Part shown: positions 1 to 5,582 of the stretch, piece by piece | Layout: each line of letters opens with the position of its first letter | How positions within the stretch are numbered: the first letter of the stretch is position 1 | Assembly (NCBI GenBank): GCA_963205035.1 | Contig: CAUJII010000214.1 | Coordinates: 1-9,663, forward strand | From: Spirochaetota bacterium | GTDB taxonomy: Bacteria > Spirochaetota > Leptospiria > Turneriellales > Turneriellaceae | Length of the DNA stretch: 9,663 nucleotides | Direction of reading: 5' to 3' | Position numbers and translations under genes: made by a program | The notes under the pieces: model-generated | Seen by the model: only the letters and a program-made list of their open reading frames with translations | What the model was told of the DNA's origin: nothing | The model's database searches: none

Positions 1-26
1 CGGCCGTAGGATAAATCAAATTTTTC

Positions 27-61
27 TTGACTTGTTATCAATCCATCACACCATGATAACA
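27..61 (+). promoter_or_regulatory. Probable vapBC promoter and operator with perfect inverted repeat
   Basis: A -35-like TTGACT lies at 27-32. It is followed directly by an 8-bp perfect inverted repeat: TGTTATCA at 33-40 and TGATAACA at 54-61, separated by 13 nt, so the arm centres are 21 bp (two helical turns) apart. The right arm touches the A of the antitoxin start codon. Ribbon-helix-helix antitoxins usually repress their own operon by binding such symmetric sites, so this is the likely autoregulatory operator. The -10 element is unclear. CATGAT at 52-57 is poorly spaced, while the extended-type TGTTATCAA at 33-41 would give a leader of about 13 nt. The symmetry is seen directly; the role is inferred. 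Confidence 0.6.
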
Positions 62-288
62 TGACACGTACACAAATATCCCTCGAGGCTGAGGTCTACG
101 AAGAGGCAAAGATACACGCCGCTGAAAATGGCATCTCGCTCGCCGAGTTTTGCAGGCAGAGCGTCAACGAGCAATTAGTGAAATACCGAAAGGCCGGACC
201 CATCGCACGTTTCGCAGGCATCTACAACGGCGACCCCGACGACAGCTCGACCGTCGACGAAGTCGTTTACGGGAAACCGTTTCTATGA
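61..288 (+). CDS. vapB: Ribbon-helix-helix antitoxin (VapB-like)
   Basis: This 75-residue protein is the probable antitoxin that binds and neutralises the PIN toxin encoded just downstream and represses the pair. Residues 3-8 (RTQISL) form a beta-strand, followed by two predicted helices (about 10-24 and 26-41, with GISLAEFCRQSV at the turn into the second). This is the ribbon-helix-helix/Arc-MetJ fold. The acidic tail (about 46-75, GDPDDSSTVDEV) is the kind of segment that wraps the toxin. ATG at 61 is chosen because the DNA-binding strand begins at residue 3 and no in-frame start lies upstream. There is no Shine-Dalgarno sequence, so initiation may be leaderless or weak. The stop overlaps the toxin start as ATGA (285-288), a standard coupling arrangement. 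The family assignment comes from the fold pattern and context; the exact subfamily is uncertain. Confidence 0.82.
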   Translation: MTRTQISLEAEVYEEAKIHAAENGISLAEFCRQSVNEQLVKYRKAGPIARFAGIYNGDPDDSSTVDEVVYGKPFL

Positions 289-692
289 TAGAGCGCGTCT
301 TCATCGATAGCGGAATTTTTATCGCTTATATCAATAAGCGCGACCGCTGGCATGCGCAAGCGCTCTTTCTTTTCCAAGAAAAAAATATTCAACCGTTTAC
401 ATCCGAGCTCGTCATCTCTGAAACCTATTCGTGGTTCCTGCACCAAGCCGGTGAAGAAATCGCGCGTCAATTTCGTCTTTTCGTGGGAGCAATCCCGAAA
501 CTAAAAATTCTTTTTTCGGGAGCATCTTTTTTCGAGAACACCTCTGCGATGCTCGACAAGCACCGTGGAGCAAAACTCACATACGTCGATGCGGCGAGCC
601 TTGTTCATTTAGCGCAACAGAAAATCCAAACTGTATGGTCGACAGACTATCACCTCTCTCTTACCGGACGGACGATCAAACCCGTGAAATAG
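285..692 (+). CDS. vapC: PIN-domain toxin ribonuclease (VapC-like)
   Basis: This 135-residue PIN-domain protein is the predicted toxin of the module, a Mg2+-dependent endoribonuclease that typically cuts tRNA or rRNA when freed from its antitoxin. The acidic catalytic set is visible: D8 in VFIDSGIF, E46 in ELVISE, D102 in LTYVDAASL and D121 in WSTDYHL. The length is normal for VapC. The ATG at 285 overlaps the antitoxin stop (ATGA), so translation is probably coupled. A longer in-frame reading from 150 merely runs through the antitoxin gene and lacks PIN homology. The TAG at 690-692 abuts, with no gap, the stop of the convergent CCA-enzyme gene, which leaves no room for a separate terminator. 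Family and TA role are well supported; the RNA target cannot be read from the sequence. Confidence 0.9.
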   Translation: MIERVFIDSGIFIAYINKRDRWHAQALFLFQEKNIQPFTSELVISETYSWFLHQAGEEIARQFRLFVGAIPKLKILFSGASFFENTSAMLDKHRGAKLTYVDAASLVHLAQQKIQTVWSTDYHLSLTGRTIKPVK

Positions 693-2006
693 TTAGTCCT
701 TCAAACCACGCGCAACGTCCAGAAGACGCTCACGGGTGTTGGCACCGGGCTCTCTCATCACCGTGCGTAATAAATCCGACAAGACTTCGCCGATGCGCCG
801 GCCAAAAAAACCTAATGCCTTGAGATCGTCGCCGCCCACTGCGAGTTGGGCTATGTCGATAACTTCGTGGTATCTATAAATCGAACGGTAGTGCGCGACA
901 ATGCACGTTCTAAAATCAGAAACTTCGGCTGCACCCACATCTCTTGAGTGCATGTCGGCAATACGCATCGCGAGAAAAAATCGAGTGTGAGAAAATCGAT
1001 AAAGCGCAGGGATTGCCGCAAGAGTTTCTTTGAAGTCTTGTCTCGCGGGTTTGTCGCCTAATCGAAAGAACGGGGATTCTAAGAGCGAGCGGCAGAGCTT
1101 CGCTTCAGCGGTCGGAAACTTTGTTGTTGCAAGAGTTTTTTCAATAGGCTCTTTGTCGACAATGCGCAGAAGATGAAAAATCGCCCCGGCATATTCGGCC
1201 ATGTTGCGCGGATTAAAGCTGTCGATTTCACGCAAGAGGCGCATGCGCTCATCGCCTTCGAACGCTTCGGCGATGTGCGGCAAAAACGCAGGAAGAATTT
1301 TTGCCTCTACAAGGTTCGTCCAGTAGGCGCGGCGATTGGCCATGCGCCGCGTCTTGCGCCACTCGTCGTAAAAACGTTCGGGCGCGACTTTTTTTGTGAC
1401 GTCAACGCAAAGCTGCATCGCTTCGAGAGTTTTTTCTTCAATTGTAAATCCCAATTTTGCAGCGATGCGGCAACCGCGAATGGGACGCAGGCCGTCCTCT
1501 TGAAAGCGCGCTACGGGGTTGCCGATCGTACGCAGGATTTTTTTTTCTAAATCATGAAGTCCCTCGCAGTGATCGGCAAGCTCTGCGCGTTCGACGTTGT
1601 AAGCCAACCCGTTGATTGTGAAGTCGCGTCTTTTGATGTCGGTTGCAAGGTCTTTCGCAAACGCCACGCTCGTCGGACGGCGGCCGTCTTCATAATCAGC
1701 GTCGGCGCGGTAAGTCGTAACTTCAACCTTCTGGCCTTTGTAGAGAACCAAGACGGTACCAAACTGGATGCCGACGGGGACCGTGCGCGGAAAAATTTTC
1801 TGCACCTCATCGGGGGTGGCGTTCGTCGTATAGTCGAGATCGCTTAGATGCCCTTCTATCAATAAATCGCGCACACTGCCGCCGACGAGCCATGCTTCAA
1901 AGCCATGTTTTGCCAGAGTCGCTTCAACGTAGCGGCAGATAGAAAAATAAGGTTCTTTGAGAAAAATCTTTTTCTGTGTTATTAGTCCCACAAATTCTTG
2001 AATCAA
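693..2006 (-). CDS. cca: CCA tRNA nucleotidyltransferase / poly(A) polymerase family protein
   Basis: This is a class II nucleotidyltransferase of about 437 residues that adds CCA (or A tails) to RNA 3' ends without a nucleic-acid template. The N-terminal catalytic head has GGSVRD (42-47) and the metal-binding DLD (D56, D58). It also has the flexible-loop region EVTTYR...YEDGRRP (95-111), RRDFTINGL (126-134) and the nucleotide-selecting EDGLR (E170, D171, R174). The neck and body follow, with a C-terminal stretch LGFFGRRIGEVL...NTRERLL typical of bacterial CCA enzymes. There is no HD domain and no E. coli PAP-type signature after motif A, so CCA addition is favoured over pure polyadenylation, although spirochaete homologues are often named pcnB. 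The reading starts at TTG (2006), which overlaps the upstream stop as TTGA; GTG at 1991 is the alternative. No ATG lies before the catalytic motifs. It forms an operon with the nucleotidyltransferase gene. Confidence 0.88.
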   Translation of the reverse strand: MIQEFVGLITQKKIFLKEPYFSICRYVEATLAKHGFEAWLVGGSVRDLLIEGHLSDLDYTTNATPDEVQKIFPRTVPVGIQFGTVLVLYKGQKVEVTTYRADADYEDGRRPTSVAFAKDLATDIKRRDFTINGLAYNVERAELADHCEGLHDLEKKILRTIGNPVARFQEDGLRPIRGCRIAAKLGFTIEEKTLEAMQLCVDVTKKVAPERFYDEWRKTRRMANRRAYWTNLVEAKILPAFLPHIAEAFEGDERMRLLREIDSFNPRNMAEYAGAIFHLLRIVDKEPIEKTLATTKFPTAEAKLCRSLLESPFFRLGDKPARQDFKETLAAIPALYRFSHTRFFLAMRIADMHSRDVGAAEVSDFRTCIVAHYRSIYRYHEVIDIAQLAVGGDDLKALGFFGRRIGEVLSDLLRTVMREPGANTRERLLDVARGLKD

Positions 2007-2992
2007 TTCTTTGCTGCGGCATGAGCGCTATCGCCGATGATAACCGTGTCGTCGCCGACGATGAGTGTGCCGTTCACATTCTCGACATGCGCGCCGCGTC
2101 CAATAATCGAATTCTTCAGATGCGCATTGTGGACTTTTGCGTTACGGTCGACGATGCAGTTGATAAGCGTCGAGTCCAGAATTTCGGCGCCATCTGAGAT
2201 GCTCACGAACTCTTCGACGTGGGATTGATTTACCTTCGCGCTCTTTGCGACAGAAAAGGTTTGGCCTTTCCCGCGCCGCGCTAAAATTATTTTATTCGTT
2301 TCGAGAATTGCGTCGAGTGTTCCGGCGTCGTCCCATGCGGTGAGAGCGAGCCATGTGAAAGTTATTTTTTTTTCTGAAAGCATGAACTCGAATGCGTCGG
2401 TTGCTTGGTATTCATTTTTTGTGCGGATGTTCTTTGAAACGATGTGGTCGAGCGCAGCGAAGAGATCTTTTGCGCTGGGAAAGAAATTCACTCCGGGGAT
2501 TGCTAAATTTGAAACAAAGACCTCGGGCTTTTCAACTAACCGTGTGATGGTTTGACCGGGGCCTTTTTCAATGACACCAAAGCGGCGCGGGTCGTCGACT
2601 TCAAAAACTCCGATGACGGGATCTTTTGAACTCATCATCTTCTCGATGTCGCCTTCAAAAAGCGTGTCGCCATAAATGAGGAGCATCGAATCTGTGTCTT
2701 GAAATTTTTCGCGAGCGGTATAGATTGCATGCCCCAAACCCAGTTGTTCTTTTTGCTCGACAAACTCAATTTTGAGGTGGGGATACGCTGCAAGAATTTC
2801 GCTCTCCATGAGCTCTCGCAGATACCCCGTAATAATTACAAAGTCTTTCACCCCGGCTTTTTCGGCGCGGTCGATGATATGAAAAATGGTCGGCTTGCCA
2901 GCCACTGAAAGCATTGCTTTAGGGAGCGTATGCGTTAAAGGGCGCATGCGTGTACCTTTGCCGGCGGCGGGGATGAGGCATTTAATTGGCAT
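2003..2992 (-). CDS. Sugar-phosphate nucleotidyltransferase with C-terminal left-handed beta-helix
   Basis: This 329-residue cytosolic enzyme is predicted to couple a sugar-1-phosphate to an NTP, giving an NDP-sugar and pyrophosphate. The N-terminal Rossmann-like domain has the signature PAAGKGTRMRPLT (8-20) with catalytic R15 and K25. It also has the base-binding segment LGLGHAI (84-90), metal-binding D109 in YGDT, EKP (154-156), GVNFF (167-171) and the second metal-site aspartate region WDDAGT (220-225). Residues from about 248 to 320 contain hexapeptide-like repeats (SAKVNQSHV, AEILDSTLINCIV, AKVHNAHLKNSIIG, AHVENVNGTLIVG), a left-handed beta-helix as in long RmlA/GlmU/GlgC-like enzymes. 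The sugar and the nucleotide (dTTP or UTP) cannot be fixed from the sequence. ATG at 2992 follows a weak GGA. It is the first gene of the operon and its stop overlaps the TTG of the CCA gene. The helix may be regulatory or oligomerising. Confidence 0.85.
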   Translation of the reverse strand: MPIKCLIPAAGKGTRMRPLTHTLPKAMLSVAGKPTIFHIIDRAEKAGVKDFVIITGYLRELMESEILAAYPHLKIEFVEQKEQLGLGHAIYTAREKFQDTDSMLLIYGDTLFEGDIEKMMSSKDPVIGVFEVDDPRRFGVIEKGPGQTITRLVEKPEVFVSNLAIPGVNFFPSAKDLFAALDHIVSKNIRTKNEYQATDAFEFMLSEKKITFTWLALTAWDDAGTLDAILETNKIILARRGKGQTFSVAKSAKVNQSHVEEFVSISDGAEILDSTLINCIVDRNAKVHNAHLKNSIIGRGAHVENVNGTLIVGDDTVIIGDSAHAAAKN

Positions 2993-3032
2993 GAATCCGC
3001 TTTACGGATGCGGCGCGCCTTTGCAACCACAA

Positions 3033-3041
3033 TGGTAAAAT
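3033..3041 (+). promoter_or_regulatory. Extended -10 promoter element for the GGDEF gene
   Basis: TGGTAAAAT at 3033-3041 matches the extended -10 pattern: TG, one base, then TAAAAT, which is five of six against TATAAT. No good -35 is seen at normal spacing, which is common for extended -10 promoters. Transcription would start near 3047-3049, at the left edge of the 29-nt palindrome, leaving a leader of about 30 nt. This is inferred from sequence matches only. Confidence 0.45.
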
Positions 3042-3045
3042 TTAT

Positions 3046-3074
3046 GTACAGTCTATCGAGTCGATTGACTGTAC
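3046..3074. repeat. 29-nt near-perfect palindrome between divergent genes, adjoining the GGDEF start
   Basis: Outer arms GTACAGTC (3046-3053) and GACTGTAC (3067-3074) and inner arms ATCGA (3055-3059) and TCGAT (3061-3065) are all perfect. Only one T/T mismatch (3054/3066) and a central G break the symmetry. It ends 3 nt before the ATG at 3078. In DNA it looks like a dimeric-regulator operator. In RNA it would be a 12-13 bp hairpin filling the whole leader. It is not an intrinsic terminator, because no T-run follows. Confidence 0.8.
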
Positions 3075-3077
3075 CTT

Positions 3078-4001
3078 ATGCAATCTGACGTGCTGCCGGG
3101 TGACGCAGCGCAGCCTGTCATTCTTATCGTCGACGATTCAGAAACCGCAGTTATTTATCTGCGCCAAATGCTCGACGAAGACTTTAAGATAATTACGGCA
3201 GTCAATCTTATCGAATTTTGGGCGCATCTCGCAGAAGCTCCTCCGGATCTCATTCTCATGGATGTCATTCAAAAAGAGATTTCTGGCTTTGATTTGGTCG
3301 CTCAGATCAAGAAGATGAACGAGTACATGCACATTCCCGTTATCTTTGTGACGCGGCTTGAGACTGCGACCGACATCGAGCGCGGCTTTGAAGTGGGGGG
3401 ACACGACTACGTTACAAAGCCCGTGATGCAGCGCGAACTCAAGGCACGCATCCGCTCTGCGCTCAGAATCAAGAACTTAGAACAAGAGCTACGTCTGCGT
3501 TCGGTAACCGACTATTTGACGGGAGTCTATAACAGAAGATATTTCTTCGAGGCTGTCGAAACAAATTTAAGTTATGTCGAACGGATGGGGCGTAATTTGT
3601 GCGTCGCGATGCTCGACATCGACTTTTTCAAGAAGGTGAACGATCAACACGGCCACGAGGCAGGCGATGCGGTTCTGCAGCATTTTACAACGACTATCCG
3701 TCACCAGATACGTAAATACGACATTTTAGCGCGCCATGGCGGCGAAGAGTTCACCATCCAGTTTTTCGATTGCGACATACCCAAGAGCGTTGAGTTCATC
3801 GAGCGTATCGCCGCAGCACTGAAATCCAACCCTTGTCAATTAGAAGGCACAAAGATTGCATATACGTTTAGCGCAGGCGTGAGTTCCCTGAAAGAGGTCG
3901 AGGGAGAGCACCTCATCGATAAGCTCATCGATTTAGCCGACAAAAGGCTCTACATTGCGAAAAGAACGGGCCGCAACCGGATTGTCTTTGAAGGAGAATG
4001 A
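3078..4001 (+). CDS. Response regulator with REC and GGDEF (diguanylate cyclase) domains
   Basis: This 307-residue cytosolic protein is predicted to make c-di-GMP from two GTP when its receiver domain is phosphorylated (PleD/WspR-like, single REC). REC covers about residues 14-130: acidic pair D19-D20, phospho-acceptor D62, switch T92 and K114 (TKP). A short helix (131-141) leads to GGDEF (about 143-305): DxLTGVYNRR at 145-154, metal-site D180 in MLDIDFFKKVND, active-site GGEEF at 221-225 and GVSS at 267-270. The product-inhibition I-site RKYD (212-215) sits exactly five residues before GGEEF, so the cyclase looks active and feedback-regulated. The REC loop after D62 reads VIQKEISG, not the usual MP-containing form. 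No histidine kinase is adjacent, so this is an orphan regulator here. ATG at 3078 has no Shine-Dalgarno and follows the palindrome by 3 nt. Confidence 0.93.
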   Translation: MQSDVLPGDAAQPVILIVDDSETAVIYLRQMLDEDFKIITAVNLIEFWAHLAEAPPDLILMDVIQKEISGFDLVAQIKKMNEYMHIPVIFVTRLETATDIERGFEVGGHDYVTKPVMQRELKARIRSALRIKNLEQELRLRSVTDYLTGVYNRRYFFEAVETNLSYVERMGRNLCVAMLDIDFFKKVNDQHGHEAGDAVLQHFTTTIRHQIRKYDILARHGGEEFTIQFFDCDIPKSVEFIERIAAALKSNPCQLEGTKIAYTFSAGVSSLKEVEGEHLIDKLIDLADKRLYIAKRTGRNRIVFEGE

Positions 4002-4045
4002 ACTTTCTCTTTCCGCCCTGAATCAGGTCTCGAAAGAATCTTTTG

Positions 4046-4891
4046 ATGCGCGATGTCGTGCGCCTTGCGAAAGGCTCCATTATCTTTAGTGTCGTAGTAA
4101 CCGGTTTTACCGGCATGCTCATGGTGCGGCGGTCGCTCCCCACGCCATGGGAACTCCTGTGGGTTCTGGCATCGTTGACTTTGTCGTCGGGCGCTTCGGC
4201 GATTATGAATAACCTCTTCGACTACGACTTAGATAAAAAAATGCGCCGTACTCTCTGGCGCTCTGAGGCGATTGACCGTGTCGGCAAACGAACTCTCTGG
4301 ACCCTTGCGTGGATTTTTTCTGCGCTTTCATTAATACCACTTCTTTATTACGAGAGATGGATTGCTGTCTTCTTTACGCTCCTCGCGATTTGGTCGTACG
4401 CCGTTTGGTACACGCGCTACCTGAAACGGCGTGGCCCCTTTGGCGCCATCGTCGGTGGTTTACCCGGTGCGCTCCCCGTCTTGATTGGCGCTTATGCAGT
4501 GAGCGAGCGTTTCGCCCCCGACGTCTGGCTCCTCTTTGCGTTTATGATGCTGTGGCAACCCGCGCACTTCTGGGCGTTGGCTCTCAAGATACAGAGCGAA
4601 TACGCGGAAGGTGGAGTGCCTGTCTTGCCTGTCGTCTATGGAGATGAGTACACGAGGCTCTACATTCTAATCTACGGGCTTTCTCTGCCGCCATTGGCAT
4701 TGGCCGTTGGTCTGTCGGCGGGTTACAGCGTTGTCTATATCGTCGGTAGTGGTATTGCCTCTGCGCACTACATCTACCGTACAGTGCGCGGCATTTATCG
4801 CAAAGAACAATACGGCAAGGCTTTCTTCGCTTCGATTATTTACATGCTTGTCATTATGATTCTTTTGAACTTAGATATCTTATCAGCCTAA
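4046..4891 (+). CDS. ctaB: Protoheme IX farnesyltransferase (haem O synthase)
   Basis: This 281-residue inner-membrane UbiA-superfamily prenyltransferase moves a farnesyl group from farnesyl diphosphate to haem B, giving haem O for terminal oxidases. About eight to nine hydrophobic segments are visible. The first Asp-rich motif is NNLFDYDLDKKMRRT (55-69; D59, D63). The CtaB-specific second region is YTRYLKRR...IVGGLPGALP (122-144), and the third is LWQPAHFWALAL...GGVPVLPVVYG (169-199). Two small deviations from the usual family sequence are RTLWRS in place of RTxxRP and PAHF in place of PPHF. I start at ATG 4046; an in-frame TTG one codon upstream is less likely. It lies 44 nt after the GGDEF gene on the same strand and may be co-transcribed. 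No oxidase subunit gene is in the window. Its stop overlaps the end of the convergent PIN toxin gene by 9 bp. Confidence 0.9.
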   Translation: MRDVVRLAKGSIIFSVVVTGFTGMLMVRRSLPTPWELLWVLASLTLSSGASAIMNNLFDYDLDKKMRRTLWRSEAIDRVGKRTLWTLAWIFSALSLIPLLYYERWIAVFFTLLAIWSYAVWYTRYLKRRGPFGAIVGGLPGALPVLIGAYAVSERFAPDVWLLFAFMMLWQPAHFWALALKIQSEYAEGGVPVLPVVYGDEYTRLYILIYGLSLPPLALAVGLSAGYSVVYIVGSGIASAHYIYRTVRGIYRKEQYGKAFFASIIYMLVIMILLNLDILSA

Positions 4892-5257
4892 CGCTCTGGT
4901 ATAATTTTTTTGAATTTGGGTGTCTCTTGAAATGAGTGCCGCGCTTTGGTCGCGTGCATGCGCTACAATGATTCGATCGAAAGGGTCGCGTGTCCATGTT
5001 TCGAGCACCGCCTTTTCGGCAACGGCAGCAAAGTCGATAGGATGAATGCGCAGATTAAAATCTGCAAGTAGAACTTCTAAAACCGCTTTTGGTGCTTTTG
5101 CAATGCGGCCGATTTCAAAAAGATATTGCAATTCGAGGCGTACCATCGGGGATATAAATAAATCTTCGCTCTGAAGCGTATAGAGTGCGTGGTTAGAAAA
5201 TTTTTGAACCTCGCCGCAGTAGAGCCAGATGGCGGCGTGCGTATCTAGGAAAATCAT
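4883..5257 (-). CDS. PIN-domain toxin ribonuclease (VapC family, second module)
   Basis: This 124-residue PIN protein is the predicted toxin of the second TA pair. It belongs to the subgroup with LLDTHAxxW-type N-termini that pairs with Phd/YefM antitoxins. The active-site acids are D5 in FLDTHAAIWL, E42 in RLELQYL, D91 and D94 in RDPFDRIIVAHA, and D112 in ISRDTQI. Length and motif order are normal, so it looks intact. It differs clearly from the toxin at 285-692 (different N-terminus and DPFDR box), so the two modules are not recent duplicates. ATG at 5257 overlaps the antitoxin stop as ATGA (5254-5257). Its 3' end runs 9 bp into the end of ctaB on the other strand, so no terminator separates them. 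The RNA target is unknown. Confidence 0.9.
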   Translation of the reverse strand: MIFLDTHAAIWLYCGEVQKFSNHALYTLQSEDLFISPMVRLELQYLFEIGRIAKAPKAVLEVLLADFNLRIHPIDFAAVAEKAVLETWTRDPFDRIIVAHARDQSAALISRDTQIQKNYTRALG

Positions 5258-5514
5258 CGCTTACGCGGGATAAAAAACTCGTCGTCAGAAATATTGTGTT
5301 CTTTGCGCCAATCGCTTAGCCAATCGTTATGGATAAGGTCATTGTCGGGGACAAGCGCCAGCTTACGTTTTTTGAATTTGAGTTTTTTTTGCGGTTTTTC
5401 TTCTGGCACAATGAGAATCGTTTTGCCTTTGCGTTCGACACGGATTGTTTTGCCGGTTTCGATAACTTCGTCGAGCGTTTTGTAAAGATTTTGCCGCAAC
5501 ATCGTAGCGTTCAT
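5254..5514 (-). CDS. Phd/YefM-like antitoxin
   Basis: This 86-residue protein is the probable antitoxin for the PIN toxin that follows it. The N-terminal part (1-39) matches the Phd/YefM DNA-binding fold: NATMLRQNLYKTLDEVIETG, then a beta-hairpin TIRVERKGKTILIVPEE. A lysine-rich linker (about 40-51) and an acidic, tryptophan-containing tail (NDWLSDWRKEHNISDDEFF, about 63-81) follow, as expected for a toxin-binding, partly disordered C-terminus. ATG at 5514 lies about 6 nt from a -10-like sequence, so the transcript may be leaderless; no Shine-Dalgarno is seen. Antitoxins of this family repress their own promoter by binding short palindromes, and two CGTACG sites flank the -35 just upstream. 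The family assignment is reasonably firm from the N-terminus and the pairing. Confidence 0.84.
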   Translation of the reverse strand: MNATMLRQNLYKTLDEVIETGKTIRVERKGKTILIVPEEKPQKKLKFKKRKLALVPDNDLIHNDWLSDWRKEHNISDDEFFIPRKR

Positions 5515-5520
5515 AATACT

Positions 5521-5548
5521 AAAATATACCTTTACGTACGGTTGTCAA
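5521..5548 (-). promoter_or_regulatory. Promoter of the second TA module
   Basis: On the minus strand a perfect -35 TTGACA (5543-5548) is followed after 16 nt by TATTTT (5521-5526); TATATT at 5523-5528 is an alternative with a 14-nt spacer. The start codon begins 6 nt after the -10, so the mRNA would start at or very near the AUG. This is the best -35 match upstream of any minus-strand gene here. Confidence 0.6.
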
Positions 5549-5560
5549 GAAAAACGTACG
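5534..5560. promoter_or_regulatory. Twin CGTACG sites flanking the -35, probable TA operator
   Basis: ACGTACG occurs at 5534-5540 and again at 5554-5560, exactly 20 bp apart, and each core CGTACG is self-complementary. The pair brackets the minus-strand TTGACA at 5543-5548. Two palindromes spaced by about two helical turns over the promoter are typical of Phd/YefM-type operators bound by the antitoxin or TA complex. The same sites lie 23 bp or more upstream of the helicase start on the other strand, so they could also influence that gene. The role is inferred. Confidence 0.55.
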
Positions 5561-5582
5561 CAATACGGATGTCTAATTGCTT

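Noticed and set aside
150..284. Upstream in-frame extension of the first PIN toxin
   Set aside because: The extension lies wholly inside the antitoxin gene in another frame, is Arg-rich and non-homologous. The ATGA overlap start is the expected TA arrangement.
1173..1847. Two fairly long open frames on the plus strand opposite the CCA-enzyme gene
   Set aside because: They are antisense to a gene with complete family motifs, carry no recognisable domain and have no RBS. They are open by codon bias only.
3046..3074. Reading the palindrome as a rho-independent terminator
   Set aside because: No T-run follows on either strand, the stem is not GC-rich, and it sits between divergent genes where no transcript needs to end.
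3998..4021. Seven-codon mini-ORF after AAGGAG at the end of the GGDEF gene
   Set aside because: The spacing from AAGGAG to its ATG is only about 1-2 nt, and it overlaps the GGDEF stop. It is too short to support as a leader peptide.
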